A stretch of DNA of 64,000 nucleotides from Robiginitomaculum sp. Lineage in GTDB: Bacteria; Pseudomonadota; Alphaproteobacteria; Caulobacterales; Maricaulaceae. A program made the translations under genes and the position numbers. Shown piece by piece: positions 17,207 to 26,631 of the stretch. The DNA lies in contig WFUF01000002.1 of the NCBI GenBank assembly GCA_015485155.1, forward strand, positions 133,735 to 197,734, written 5' to 3'. The notes beneath the pieces were generated by a model. The model was not told the DNA's origin and did no database searches. It saw only the letters and a list, made by a program, of their open reading frames with translations. How positions within the stretch are numbered: position 1 is the stretch's first letter; each line of letters opens with the position of its first letter.

Positions 17207-17221
17207 GCATTTTTAGCAAAA
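17207..17221 (-). repeat. Fragment of the dispersed repeat B block
   Basis: The 15 bases here (GCATTTTTAGCAAAA) are identical to the inverted B block of the dispersed repeat family at 30.9, 11.3 and 61.6 kb. Only this core survives. It lies 50 bp downstream of the hfaD stop. Confidence 0.5.
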
Positions 17222-17270
17222 TCAGTGCTAATTATTGTTTTTAATCGATGTTTTGCCTAGATATCTGTTA

Positions 17271-18512
17271 CTATTCACCGGAGCTGGCCTGGAATGTAGC
17301 GGAATTTCCAACGGCTGTTGCCGAGCCAATTACCGTTCCGCCATTACCTGCTATGACAGTTGTAGTGGTTGTGACGCTTGCAGAGTTGTTTTGGTTGTTA
17401 TTTGCCGTCATATTGCCGCCGCAAACCGAGCACAAATATCCTGACACTGCATTGCCAAAAGCGGCAGAGCTGATTATTTGTGTTGCCTGACCAACACCAC
17501 CGGCATCGGTACCATTAAACTCGGTCAAGGCTTCAATATCGCCGGTATTTAGCTGCACATTATCAATATAAACGTCTGAACCGATATTTGAGGTCAGGTT
17601 GGAATTGCCAATGGCATAAGAGCTTACTGCGTTGGTATTACCCCAAATTCCAATATCAACATCGGTCTGGGCATTGATATAGGCGGAGTTTTCCTGATTT
17701 ACTTCAGAGTTCACATACCCATATGAGTTTTCAATGGAAAAATTGTTGCCTGTTGCCGTGGTTGCCACAATGCTGTCTTCAACTGATGGCCCGAACAGCC
17801 CACCAATAGCCCGAACGGTAGGGCCGGCACTGTTTTGATTAACGCTGACCAGTGTGGTGGTTTGCTCTCCACCTGCGAACCCGGTATTGGCGATGGCGGT
17901 AGATGCCACTGTGGCAGAGTCAGCAAACAGTCCACCAGCATCAATCAGGGCCCTTGAGGTGATTGTAGCCTGATTACTTTGGGTGATTGTGCTGTCAATC
18001 AGCCCCCCATAGGTAGTCTGGGTGCTGATGGCATTTGCAGAGGCCAGAGCCGAAACATCTGGATTCATTGCCCAATTGTATACATTCAGGTCAGTCTCAG
18101 CACCAATTGTGTAGCCGGCATCAACGGTTTGGGTGGAGTTGCTACTAACATTGCCGCAACAGGTGGTAATGGTTGCACTATTACCTAGGCCAAAGGAATT
18201 AGCCGAGGCACTGTCAGTTGCGATGGTTACATCAACTACACTTTCCGCAAAGCCGGAAGCACGCAAGGTCTGGCTGTTATTTACATTTACATTACCCAAA
18301 GAGTAATCGACGAGCAGGGTATTGCCCAGAGCACCAGCTTGACCGGCTACAGTCTGTACTTCGTCAACAACGACGTTCAGGAGCGAGTCAAACGGCCCTG
18401 TGTCCAATAACTGGACGTTTTCAACCTCAATCGTATCGTCCGCGAAGGAAGCTGCGGACATAAGGGTCGCGATCGCGGTGCCAGCGATTAGGGTCTTGAC
18501 GGGTGTAGCCAT
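17271..18512 (-). CDS. hfaD: Holdfast anchor protein HfaD
   Basis: The 413-residue secreted protein has a signal peptide (MATPVKTLIAGTAIATL, cleavage near ASFA). It is followed by a long Asn/Ser/Thr/Ala-rich beta-solenoid-like region with repeated short motifs such as NNSQT, NSTQT and SNQAT. HfaD is a surface adhesin that, with HfaA, attaches the polar holdfast polysaccharide to the envelope. I placed the start at 18512 behind GGAGG; the open frame extends further upstream without a ribosome site. The start lies 86 bp inside the 3' end of hfaB, which implies tight co-expression. Confidence 0.87.
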   Translation of the reverse strand: MATPVKTLIAGTAIATLMSAASFADDTIEVENVQLLDTGPFDSLLNVVVDEVQTVAGQAGALGNTLLVDYSLGNVNVNNSQTLRASGFAESVVDVTIATDSASANSFGLGNSATITTCCGNVSSNSTQTVDAGYTIGAETDLNVYNWAMNPDVSALASANAISTQTTYGGLIDSTITQSNQATITSRALIDAGGLFADSATVASTAIANTGFAGGEQTTTLVSVNQNSAGPTVRAIGGLFGPSVEDSIVATTATGNNFSIENSYGYVNSEVNQENSAYINAQTDVDIGIWGNTNAVSSYAIGNSNLTSNIGSDVYIDNVQLNTGDIEALTEFNGTDAGGVGQATQIISSAAFGNAVSGYLCSVCGGNMTANNNQNNSASVTTTTTVIAGNGGTVIGSATAVGNSATFQASSGE

Positions 18513-19431
18513 TATTGGCCTCCAGATTATTATGGGCATTGATGAAATTACCCGTGCCGCCATTGGTGGACAGCGGATCATAGTATGAACAGACGCTTGG
18601 CCCGGAAACGCCATACAAATTGGCTGATATTTCCAGAACTGCCCGTTCAATTGCTGAACGAACTGCTAATTGCATAGGTTCCAGCGATTTGCTGCCTGCA
18701 TTGATATCAATGATGTTTTGTTGGTTGAAGAATGCGAATATGCCGGCGCTTATTTCATAGCCAATGATTTGTTTTTGATAGGAAATAACGTCGACGACTT
18801 CTAGGGACTTTGTATCTACCAGCCGTAAGTCCAGTCCAATGTTCATTACATAGGTGCTGGCCTTGAACAGTCCTTTGGGGTCAGTTACGTCCACATCACC
18901 GCCATAGGCATCAACGCCGGAAGAGGCGATGTTGAAATTCAATTCGGTAATACCGCCCACCAGGTAAAAGTCAGATCCGGCAACAGATCCGGCTTTGATC
19001 TTCCGGTATTCAGCGCCATTATCGCTGATTAGCTTGTTATTGGCGTATTTTAGCTCCAGTTCAGAAACCGAAGTATCATATCGCTCAACCAGACGCGCAC
19101 CGGCTTTGGCAAAAGCGGAAATAGCCATAAGGGATGCGCCCTGGGTGATTTTTGCGCCGCCTTCAAGCTCTCGCTTGCCTGTATAGTCAACAATGCGGCC
19201 TACTGCGATGCGAGGAGCGTTAAAGTTGGATGAACGGGCATATCTGCCCAAACAGGTAAGAGCCGCTGAATACGGGGTTGGGTTAGTCGTTACAGGCGCA
19301 CCACCAGCCGGTTGCGCGTATAATCCATTGCGTCCCGCAGTGGGGGCAGCGCAAGAGGCTATTGCCAATGATCCGGCCACAAGCATGGCGGGCAGGCGGG
19401 TTCGTGCAAATAGTGCCAGCTTACTAGTCAT
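18427..19431 (-). CDS. hfaB: Holdfast anchor lipoprotein HfaB (CsgG family)
   Basis: This 334-residue lipoprotein (lipobox IASC near residue 27) belongs to the CsgG family that forms outer-membrane secretion pores for curli-like fibres. HfaB is required to export and stabilise HfaA and HfaD in Caulobacter. Characteristic segments are RIAVGRIVDYTGKRE and TYVMNIGLDLRLVDTKSLEVV. It overlaps hfaA by 8 bp upstream and hfaD by 86 bp downstream. The last residues are Arg/Asp-rich and are encoded over the hfaD signal peptide in another frame. Confidence 0.92.
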   Translation of the reverse strand: MTSKLALFARTRLPAMLVAGSLAIASCAAPTAGRNGLYAQPAGGAPVTTNPTPYSAALTCLGRYARSSNFNAPRIAVGRIVDYTGKRELEGGAKITQGASLMAISAFAKAGARLVERYDTSVSELELKYANNKLISDNGAEYRKIKAGSVAGSDFYLVGGITELNFNIASSGVDAYGGDVDVTDPKGLFKASTYVMNIGLDLRLVDTKSLEVVDVISYQKQIIGYEISAGIFAFFNQQNIIDINAGSKSLEPMQLAVRSAIERAVLEISANLYGVSGPSVCSYYDPLSTNGGTGNFINAHNNLEANNGYTRQDPNRWHRDRDPYVRSFLRGRYD

Positions 19432-19912
19432 TCAGATCAATCCTTCCGTTTAGTTCAACGAAATTTTCTTCGGCTATTGGTGGTGGCAGGTTCGCGCCGG
19501 TAGTGTTTACTATCTGGTCGCCATTATTGATCTGGGTGTTGTCAATGATAACCGTATTCCAATTGCCATTGGTTATTACATTTAGCTGATTGCCAATGGC
19601 ATTGGCATTGCCATAGGAGTTTTGATTGTTAAAGAACTCACCATCAAGACCACCGGCAAGTGTAGTACCATCGCCAGAGAGGATCCGGCCATTGATAATC
19701 AGGCGATTGCCATCTCTGGGCCGTGATGTGGGATTGTACGGCGTGTTCTCATCCCGATATGAGCGGCCATAGGGAATGTTTAGTTCGCTGGGATAGGTGA
19801 CCGATTGCGCAAGTGCAGGTGCCGTAAATCCAATTGATACGCCGATAGCGATAACCAGAGACAGACAGGTTTGTTTGCCGGGAGTAATAACGTTTTCGAT
19901 GATGTTTCTCAT
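19424..19912 (-). CDS. hfaA: Holdfast anchor protein HfaA
   Basis: The 162-residue protein has a signal peptide ending in ALAQ near residue 36. It is followed by a curlin-like Asn/Gln/Gly-rich region (NNQNSYGNANAIGNQLNV; similar spacing in TNGNWNTVIIDNTQIN). HfaA is a small amyloid-like surface protein that anchors the holdfast. It is the first gene of hfaA-hfaB-hfaD. The presence of the complete operon is the best evidence for a surface-attaching Caulobacterales-type host. Confidence 0.9.
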   Translation of the reverse strand: MRNIIENVITPGKQTCLSLVIAIGVSIGFTAPALAQSVTYPSELNIPYGRSYRDENTPYNPTSRPRDGNRLIINGRILSGDGTTLAGGLDGEFFNNQNSYGNANAIGNQLNVITNGNWNTVIIDNTQINNGDQIVNTTGANLPPPIAEENFVELNGRIDLND

Positions 19913-20224
19913 CTTGCCTGTTCCTTCAAACTGCGTCCACTTTCAAATCCATGTGGATGCAACCGCTGTGCCAGTTTGAAACAGGTGAAACCCGGCATCT
20001 TACCCGGAGCGTTTTTGCAAAAGCGGACATGGTTTTACTTATGATAAGTGCGATAAAACAAAGATTTATAGTATTGCCAGTTCAAAACTAACCAGAAATT
20101 TACTCTAGACTTATAAGCCAGTCAGTGAACAGGCGGAACCAATTGACCGGGTGGTGGGCAAATTCAACCGGGCGATTCTGCGCTGTTCAGCTATCAGTTT
20201 TTAACACTTTTACAGCCGCTCATG
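19913..20224. other. Intergenic region upstream of hfaA with a decayed repeat copy
   Basis: This 312-bp stretch contains no credible gene. It must hold the hfaA promoter, but I see no convincing full CtrA box or sigma-54 element. At 20008-20036 the minus strand reads AAAACC, then a diverged version of the dispersed repeat B block (core CCGCTTTTGCAAAAACGCT). The rest shows no clear structure. Confidence 0.6.
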
Positions 20225-21406
20225 TCATGTCAGTTCGGTGCGATATTGCCGCTCGGCCAGCAGGTAAAACCCTACTGCGGTAACCGAATACAAGGCAAAT
20301 ATTGCAACGCGCAGCCATTGCTGTTCCAATCCGCTGGAGGTCAGCAAAACACTTACTGCCCAGATTGCCATGCCGCCAAAACCGGTTTTGGGGTCAGCAT
20401 TGGCAAATCCACGCGATGCTATCCAGATGCCGACAATTGACAATACTCCGCCACCTGCACCATCCCACCACCATGATTTTACCGGGTCAAGCGGTGCAAA
20501 AACCACCAGGATCAGCACACCAGCCAGCATGAACAGCCCTGCCTTATCCAGCTTGCTTTCATTGGAGTTCAAAACAGCCAAAACAACAATTAGCAGTAAT
20601 ATAGCGCTTAACAATACCCAGTATAACAGCCCGTCAGTTTGTCCGGGGTTGGGGGTAAATGTTGCAAATGGCGAAAATGCCAGACCGGCAGCACTCGCGC
20701 TGGCCATTATAATAACAAGTTCATCCCATGTGATGATGGGTTTTGGTTTTCTTGTGGCCCGGATCACCATTACCACAGCGCTTAAAAACAAGGCTGCCAT
20801 GAGTGATATCTGCGCCAGTCCGCCAACGCGCAAAACAATTGCTGCTTGTGCTGTAAATCCTGTCCACATGATAAGTGCAAGCGCAAACCCGGTGGCGGCA
20901 AACTGGTTTTGCTGGCGTTCTGCCCAGGCAATTCCCAAAGCAATCAATAGCAGATATGGCCACAAAAATTCTGCCGGGGGGTTGGAGGCGTAAGCCAGTA
21001 CGCACCAGACCATCATTATGGGTATTGTTAGCAGCAAAGAGGTTCCGGATCCGGTAAAAATGGCCGTGGCCAATGCAATGGCAGTCATAACTCCCCACAT
21101 TGCAGCACCAGACACAAGTGATTGCTCAGGGATAACGTGATGTGCAGTTACCAGCAGGCAAAGCACAAATCCGCTCCACAGCCAATCGGCCAGCACAGCA
21201 TTTCCCTTCCAGCTTGCCAGTATTGCTCCTGGTGCAGGCAATATGGCTGCGATTGCAATGATAGACCAAAGTGCCCAGCCGCCAGCTTTAAGAGCCTCCG
21301 CTGTTGTTAGCAGTGTCAGTGATAGCAGCAAAAAGGCCGCCGCCAGTAAGGGGGCAGCAAACGAAGCATTTGTTTCAGTGTTTGGCCGGGAGAATTGCTG
21401 GGACAT
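20225..21406 (-). CDS. Multi-pass membrane protein of unknown function
   Basis: The 393-residue protein is almost entirely hydrophobic, with about twelve predicted membrane segments separated by short loops and no obvious catalytic motif. The first segment follows a short polar N-terminus (FSRPNTETNAS). I do not recognise a family with confidence; it resembles DUF2157-like or polysaccharide-polymerase-like membrane proteins only in general composition. It is isolated between hfaA and the divergent CBS-domain gene. Confidence 0.7.
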   Translation of the reverse strand: MSQQFSRPNTETNASFAAPLLAAAFLLLSLTLLTTAEALKAGGWALWSIIAIAAILPAPGAILASWKGNAVLADWLWSGFVLCLLVTAHHVIPEQSLVSGAAMWGVMTAIALATAIFTGSGTSLLLTIPIMMVWCVLAYASNPPAEFLWPYLLLIALGIAWAERQQNQFAATGFALALIMWTGFTAQAAIVLRVGGLAQISLMAALFLSAVVMVIRATRKPKPIITWDELVIIMASASAAGLAFSPFATFTPNPGQTDGLLYWVLLSAILLLIVVLAVLNSNESKLDKAGLFMLAGVLILVVFAPLDPVKSWWWDGAGGGVLSIVGIWIASRGFANADPKTGFGGMAIWAVSVLLTSSGLEQQWLRVAIFALYSVTAVGFYLLAERQYRTELT

Positions 21407-21571
21407 TTTACCTGCAGTTTGAATACGTATTGTGTCGCATTTTGTATGTATTCGCCGTGCAAAACAAACCAGTTCGCGCCTCAGGAGTGCTCAGCAATAC
21501 GCCCCGCATTTGGGGAATACCGGAATTTATGGTATATTTTACACCCGACAACAGCTCTGGGAGGACAGGCA

Positions 21572-22003
21572 ATGAATGCGAACAGCATATTGCAGGGCAA
21601 GAGTACCAAGGTGTTCGATGTCAAAATAGAGGCGAGCCTGCAACAGGCTGCTCAGCTTATGGATGACAAGCGCATTGGCGCAGTTCTGGTAAGAGGCGCA
21701 AAACAGGAAATTTGCGGCGTATTGTCAGAGCGTGATGTTTCCCGGCAGGTAGCGCGCAAGGGCAGTGCAGCTTTGGATCGTCCGGTAGGAGAGTGTATGA
21801 GCCGCAAGGTCATCACAGTGCAGCCAAATACCAGTCTTGATGATCTGATGAATATCATGACTGATCGGCGCATCAGGCATTTGCCAGTAGTCGATGGTGA
21901 CCAGCTTCTGGGCATGATTTCCATTGGTGATGTGGTAAAACACAAGATCAATGAGGCTGAAGCCGAAGCCGAGGCCATGTATAATTATATCGCCGCTGGC
22001 TAA
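21572..22003 (+). CDS. CBS-domain-pair protein
   Basis: This 143-residue protein consists of two CBS domains (about residues 8-68 and 75-138), with the typical pattern VSERDVSRQVARKG in the first and IRHLPVVDGDQLLGMISIGD in the second. CBS pairs bind adenine nucleotides and regulate other proteins; stand-alone forms like this are common in alphaproteobacteria. The ATG at 21572 has GGGAGG upstream, so the longer open frame from 21395 is not used. A palindrome AATACGTATT at 21422-21431 lies between it and the divergent membrane gene. Confidence 0.88.
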   Translation: MNANSILQGKSTKVFDVKIEASLQQAAQLMDDKRIGAVLVRGAKQEICGVLSERDVSRQVARKGSAALDRPVGECMSRKVITVQPNTSLDDLMNIMTDRRIRHLPVVDGDQLLGMISIGDVVKHKINEAEAEAEAMYNYIAAG

Positions 22004-22662
22004 AATGCGACAAACAGATAAGAGCAAATTTTAAGCTCATTTTACCGAAAATGTTCTGGCGCTATTGTGTTTTGAGCGCAGAAAAACTGTTTCCTTATTT
22101 TCCCCACAGGATAACAGGCAAATACAAAGGCGATTTGTACGACCGTCTGTCAGGATTGCTTGGGAAATGCAAGTGCGCAAAACCTTTGATACTATTGGTG
22201 TTTGAGAAAAGTATTTACCTGTCAAAGAGCGTTTTTATCGGGGGCTTTGCCCCAACTCTTACATTATAACAGGTTTAAGGTTGGCGGGCGCCTTTTACAC
22301 TTATCCCCTATTCCCAAGGGTCAGTCAGTATCCACAAGGGTCATTTAAGGGTTCTTTTATTATAACGAAGTGCTTTTTGGGTGTGATTACAGGGTGGCCC
22401 AAGTATCACTCAAGGGACAGCGAAATTTACGCTGACCCTATAAGTGACCCTAGGCAACTGACCCTAACCCCAACCGTCACTTGCGTCCTACGCGCCGTAA
22501 GTCCATCCTTGCAAGGATAATGGCATGAATTAGTACCCTTAGTTGGACGGGATTTGAACTTCCCGTCCGGCGATTTAGAGCACTCACCCTTTAAGCCCGG
22601 GTTGGAATATTGCCCGCGCCAGTGCGAAGGCACTGTGCGCGGGCTTTGTCTGGTCGGGTTTG
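22004..22662. other. 659-bp gene-free region with AGGGTCA/TGACCCT heptamers and palindromes
   Basis: No reading frame here looks real. AGGGTCA occurs at 22317-22323 and 22337-22343, and its complement TGACCCT at 22433-22439, 22445-22451 and 22459-22465. One DnaA-box-like site (GTATCCACA, about 22328) lies beside the second heptamer. A 14-bp palindrome ATCCTTGCAAGGAT is at 22505-22518. An 8-bp perfect hairpin (GGACGGGA/TCCCGTCC) is at 22545-22568. A GGGGC/GCCCC hairpin is near 22240. Function is unknown. Confidence 0.6.
22612..22644. terminator. Strong hairpin downstream of katA
   Basis: A near-perfect 14-bp stem (GCCCGCGCCAGTGC and its complement with one bulged base) closes on a GAAG loop. 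It lies 19 bp after the katA stop on the minus strand. The T-run is weak on both sides (TTTGTC on the plus strand), so it may act as an mRNA 3' stabiliser as much as a terminator. Confidence 0.65.
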
Positions 22663-24114
22663 TCAATCTGCCGGCTGTTGCTTTTCCAGAGCGCGGCGAA
22701 TTCCATCACCATAGTCTTTGCTGATAAGGTCATAATGGGCCAGCGCCCGCTCTATGATCTCTTTTGGCACCCCTTGCATGCTGCTGGCCGTATTGCTGTA
22801 GAGACGTTGGCGCTCATCCTGACTCATAAGGTTGTGCAAGGCCCGTGGTTGCGTGTAATCATCACTGCCATCACGATGATCATAGCGATCAGCATTGCCT
22901 GATATTTTTAAGGGAGGCTCGGCAACGCCCGGATCCTGTTTGGCTGTATCAGCATATGAATTTGGCTCATAATAGGCATCTATGTGCCCGGTTTTCTGGC
23001 CAATGAAGTTCATGCTGCCGTCCTTGTGATAATGGTGCATCGGGCATTTTGGTGCATTGACCGGCAAGGCTTCATAATGGGTGCCAAGACGATAACGATG
23101 AGCATCAGCATAGGAAAATATCCGTGCCTGCAGCACCCTGTCAGGGCTAAACCCAATGCCTGGAACTATGTTGGACGGGCTAAATGCAGCCTGCTCAATT
23201 TCAGCAAAATAGTTTTCTGGATTGCGGTTTAACTCTATTACCCCCACATCAATCAGCGGGTAATCACCATGCGGCCAGACCCGGGTTAGATCAAAGGGGT
23301 TAAATGGTGCCTGTTCAGCATCAGCTTCCGGCATTATCTGGATTTTGACATCCCATTTGGGAAATTCGCCATTTTCAATGGCTCCAAACAGGCTTTCCTG
23401 ATAGCCTTCGCGGGTTTCTCCGATGATTTTGGCGCCTTCCTCATTGGTATAGAATTTGTGGCCCTGGCGGGTTTTGAAATGAAACTTCACCCAGAACCGT
23501 TCGCCATCTTCATTCCACAGGGAATAGGTATGACTGCCATATCCATTCATGTTCATTGGTGTCGTGGGCAGGCCGCGATCAGACATCAATATGGTTATCT
23601 GATGCAATGCTTCGGGGCTTAATGACCAAAAGTCCCACATGGCAGTATTAGAGCGCAAATTGCTTTTGGGATGGCGTTTTTGTGTATGTATGAAGTCGGG
23701 GAATTTATATGGGTCTCTAATAAAGAATACCGGCGTGTTATTGCCAACAAGATCCCAGTTTCCTTCTTCGGTATAAAATTTCAGGGCAAACCCGCGTACA
23801 TCCCGTTCGTGATCGGCGGCACCTGCCTCCCCGGCTACGGTTGAGAACCGCGCCAGCATTTTAGTTGTGGTGCCGGGCTGTAATACTTTGGCTCTTGTGT
23901 ATTTGCTAATGTCATTGGTCACAGTAAAGGAGCCAAAAGCACCCCATCCCTTGGCATGAACCACTCGCTCTGGAATGCGTTCACGGTTTTGGTGGGCCAG
24001 TTTTTCAAGCAATTGGTAGTCCTGCATAAGAATTGGCCCGCGTTCTCCCGCGCTAAGGGAGTTTTGGTTGTCAGCAATAGGGGCTCCGGCAGTGGTGGTC
24101 AGGCGTCTGGTCAT
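22663..24114 (-). CDS. katA: Monofunctional heme catalase
   Basis: The 483-residue protein is a clade 3 small-subunit catalase that splits hydrogen peroxide in the cytoplasm. The catalytic His (about residue 53) is in [12 protein letters not shown] and the catalytic Asn (about 125) in [15 protein letters not shown]. The proximal heme tyrosine is in [14 protein letters not shown]. Length and order are normal. It is divergent from oxyR with 112 bp between, the usual arrangement for an OxyR-controlled catalase. Confidence 0.97.
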   Translation of the reverse strand: MTRRLTTTAGAPIADNQNSLSAGERGPILMQDYQLLEKLAHQNRERIPERVVHAKGWGAFGSFTVTNDISKYTRAKVLQPGTTTKMLARFSTVAGEAGAADHERDVRGFALKFYTEEGNWDLVGNNTPVFFIRDPYKFPDFIHTQKRHPKSNLRSNTAMWDFWSLSPEALHQITILMSDRGLPTTPMNMNGYGSHTYSLWNEDGERFWVKFHFKTRQGHKFYTNEEGAKIIGETREGYQESLFGAIENGEFPKWDVKIQIMPEADAEQAPFNPFDLTRVWPHGDYPLIDVGVIELNRNPENYFAEIEQAAFSPSNIVPGIGFSPDRVLQARIFSYADAHRYRLGTHYEALPVNAPKCPMHHYHKDGSMNFIGQKTGHIDAYYEPNSYADTAKQDPGVAEPPLKISGNADRYDHRDGSDDYTQPRALHNLMSQDERQRLYSNTASSMQGVPKEIIERALAHYDLISKDYGDGIRRALEKQQPAD

Positions 24115-24226
24115 GGTGTTCTCCTGTTCTGTCTGGTTAACGGTAATATTGTCTTGGGGTTGACCATAACCAGCAAGTTTAGTAACAACAAATTGTTAGA
24201 TTTTCTTTTTTCGATAAGTTTGTCTT

Positions 24227-25162
24227 ATGGCAATAACTCTGCGACAGTTAAGTTACTTTCAAGCACTGGTTGAAGAGCGCCATTTTGGTCGCGCAGCAAA
24301 GAGGGTGCATATTTCACAGCCTGCCCTGTCCATACAGATCAGGGAGCTTGAGAAAGAACTAAACGCCCATCTGGTAGAGCGTCATACCAGAGAGGTTATC
24401 ATAACTGCACTTGGCCATGAGGTATCACAGCGGGCGCAGCAGATTTTGGGTCAAGTGGATGATCTGGAATATTCCATGCGCTGGCACGGGGGATTATCCG
24501 GGCATTTGTCAATCGGAATTATTCCAACAATTGCGCCTTATTTATTGCCGGGAGCATTACCGGTTTTGCAAAAGCACAATCCTTCCCTAGAGGTACAGGT
24601 AGAAGAAGCGCATACTGAAAAAGTCCTGGCTGATTTAGTTGCAGGGGTTTTGGATGTGGCTGTTATTGCACTGCCCAGTGGTCAGGTTGATGTATTGTTT
24701 GAGCAGGCTTTGTTCGAGGACAGGTTTGTTTTAGCAGGCTCTGTGGAAGTGTTAAGTGCATTACAAAAACAAACAAAAGCGGTAAGTCCCGATAAGCTTG
24801 ATCCAGGGCAGCTCCTGTTACTTGATGAGGGTCATTGCCTGACCGATCAGGCCCTTGAGGCATGTAATCTTGAGCATTCGTCCACTTTGGCCAATTTAAG
24901 AGCCTCATCACTGACCACGCTGTGTGGATTGGTTGCTTCTGGGTTTGGGCTTACCTTTTTGCCGGAAATTTCGGTTGAGCGGGAGTATTCTGCCTCCAAG
25001 GGAATGACCGCAATCCGCTTTGGTGGTGATCAACCATCACGGACAATTGGAATTGTCCGCCGCAGATTAACACCCGATGATGGTTGGTTTACTGATGTTG
25101 CAGATATTTTCAGAAAAACCGGTGAAGATCTGCTGCACACGGCTCGTCAAATAATTCCATAG
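24227..25162 (+). CDS. oxyR: Hydrogen peroxide-responsive LysR regulator OxyR
   Basis: The 311-residue LysR regulator has an N-terminal winged helix-turn-helix (FGRAAKRVHISQPALSIQIR, residues about 20-39). Its effector domain keeps the two redox cysteines, Cys204 and Cys213, in EGHCLTDQALEACNL. Those two residues form the peroxide-induced disulfide in OxyR. Its position divergent from katA supports the name. It probably binds the 112-bp intergenic region and controls both genes. Confidence 0.95.
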   Translation: MAITLRQLSYFQALVEERHFGRAAKRVHISQPALSIQIRELEKELNAHLVERHTREVIITALGHEVSQRAQQILGQVDDLEYSMRWHGGLSGHLSIGIIPTIAPYLLPGALPVLQKHNPSLEVQVEEAHTEKVLADLVAGVLDVAVIALPSGQVDVLFEQALFEDRFVLAGSVEVLSALQKQTKAVSPDKLDPGQLLLLDEGHCLTDQALEACNLEHSSTLANLRASSLTTLCGLVASGFGLTFLPEISVEREYSASKGMTAIRFGGDQPSRTIGIVRRRLTPDDGWFTDVADIFRKTGEDLLHTARQIIP

Positions 25163-25182
25163 GTCTGGCCTTGGCATCAAGA

Positions 25183-25866
25183 TTATTTCTCAATATCAAT
25201 AGAATAGCCCGACCCGCGAACTGTGCGAATAATATCCGGTTTGCCACCTTTATTTAGCTGATTGCGTAACCGGCCAATATGTACATCAACAGTGCGATCA
25301 TCCACAAAGACATCTGTGCCCCAGGCATTGTCCAGCAATTGCGCCCGCGACCAGACTTTTGTTGGCCGGCTTAACAGGGTATGCAGCAGGCGAAATTCCG
25401 TAGGGCCAAGTCGAACCGGATCACCATCACGGCGAACCCGGTGTGTTTCCGTATTTAATTGCAACCCGCCATAGCTAAGCTCAACCTGTCCCCGGCTTGA
25501 GCTGCGAATATTGGCCTTTATGCGGGCCACAAGCGTATTTAGAGAATATGGCTTAACCACATAATCATCAGCTCCGGTGTTTAATCCTCTTACCTTGTCT
25601 TCTTCGGTTCCTCTGGCAGTTAGCATGATGACGGGAATTGACCCGGTGTCCTGATCACGTTTGATTTTTGTGCAAACCTCAATTCCCGACATGTCAGGAA
25701 GCATCCAGTCCAGCAGAATCAAATCCGGCAGGAATTCCTGTGTCTTCGCCAGGCCGTCATCGCCATTTGCCGCGTGTTTGACTTCAAATCCGGCAGCCTC
25801 AAGATTGTATTGTAGAACCTGTGCCTGTGCCAATTCATCCTCAATTATTAAAATTAGCTGTGACAT
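25183..25866 (-). CDS. phoB: Phosphate regulon response regulator PhoB
   Basis: This 227-residue OmpR-family response regulator has a receiver domain with the phospho-acceptor Asp53 in LILLDWMLPDMSG and Lys in YVVKPYS. The C-terminal winged helix ends with WGTDVFVDDRTVDVHIGRLR and TVRGSGYSID. It binds Pho boxes such as the one before pstS. It is the last gene of the phoR-to-phoB series, 6 bp after phoU. Confidence 0.96.
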   Translation of the reverse strand: MSQLILIIEDELAQAQVLQYNLEAAGFEVKHAANGDDGLAKTQEFLPDLILLDWMLPDMSGIEVCTKIKRDQDTGSIPVIMLTARGTEEDKVRGLNTGADDYVVKPYSLNTLVARIKANIRSSSRGQVELSYGGLQLNTETHRVRRDGDPVRLGPTEFRLLHTLLSRPTKVWSRAQLLDNAWGTDVFVDDRTVDVHIGRLRNQLNKGGKPDIIRTVRGSGYSIDIEK

Positions 25867-25872
25867 AGGTCT

Positions 25873-26622
25873 TTAGCTCTCTTCCGGACTGCTCTGCTTA
25901 TTATCCAGATCCTGCGGACTAAAAATAATCTGGCTGGTTTTATCGCCTTTTGGCCGTTTCTCCGCGGGCCACTCGCCGGTCACCATATAGATGACTTCCT
26001 GGGCAATTTCTGTGGTGTGGTCGCCCATGCGTTCGATATTCTTTGCAATGAATAACAGGTGCATGGCACCGGCAATATTCTTTGGGTCTTCCATCATATA
26101 GGTCAGCAATTCACGAAACAAAGTGTTGTTCATATGGTCAACATCTTCGTCCCGGCTGCGGATTTCCTCGGCGGTTTCCACATCCAGATTATTATAGGCA
26201 TCAAGGGCAGACTTGATCATTTCCTGTACCAGCTCACTCATGCGAACCAGTGTACTTATGGAACCGGTAAAGGCCTCGGCCTTGGTAATAGTATGGGTGC
26301 GTCGGGCCATGTTCTTGGTGTATTTCCCAATGCGCTCCAAATGTCCGGCAATGCGCAGCGACATGATAACATTGCGTAAATCTGCAGCAACGGGTTGTCG
26401 CAGGGCCAATAATTGAATAGCGCTGGCATTGAGCTTTGCTTCCATTTCACGGATGCGGCTTTGGTTTGGAAGAACTTTCTTGGACAGTTTTGCATCTTCT
26501 TTTTTCAAGGCGCGTGTTGCCTGGATTAGCTGTTGTTCAACCAGCCCGCCCATTTCCAGAATCAGGTTCTCATTCTTGTTCAGATCCTTGTCAAAAGAGC
26601 GAAGAATATGGTCGGTGTTCAT
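25873..26622 (-). CDS. phoU: Phosphate transport regulator PhoU
   Basis: The 249-residue protein contains two PhoU three-helix repeats (about residues 15-105 and 120-210), including the family pattern RNVIMSLRIAGHLERIGKY and the later IAKNIERMGDHTTEIAQ. PhoU links the PstSCAB transporter to PhoR and restrains the regulon when phosphate is plentiful. It lies between pstB (9 bp) and phoB (6 bp). Confidence 0.96.
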   Translation of the reverse strand: MNTDHILRSFDKDLNKNENLILEMGGLVEQQLIQATRALKKEDAKLSKKVLPNQSRIREMEAKLNASAIQLLALRQPVAADLRNVIMSLRIAGHLERIGKYTKNMARRTHTITKAEAFTGSISTLVRMSELVQEMIKSALDAYNNLDVETAEEIRSRDEDVDHMNNTLFRELLTYMMEDPKNIAGAMHLLFIAKNIERMGDHTTEIAQEVIYMVTGEWPAEKRPKGDKTSQIIFSPQDLDNKQSSPEES

Positions 26623-26631
26623 GGCTGGCTC

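Noticed and set aside
20370-20993. 207-codon frame opposite the multi-pass membrane gene
   Set aside because: It is a shadow of the hydrophobic gene on the other strand, with a biased composition and no upstream ribosome site.
22540-22575. tRNA-like T-arm (minus strand reads AAGTTCAAATCCCG)
   Set aside because: The hairpin has an 8-bp stem and 8-base loop rather than the 5-bp stem and 7-base loop of a T-arm. No anticodon arm, acceptor stem or CCA partner could be assembled around it.
22427-22666. 79-codon frame on the minus strand in the gene-free region
   Set aside because: It runs through the palindromes and the katA hairpin, is rich in Arg, Ser and Thr, and has no ribosome site.
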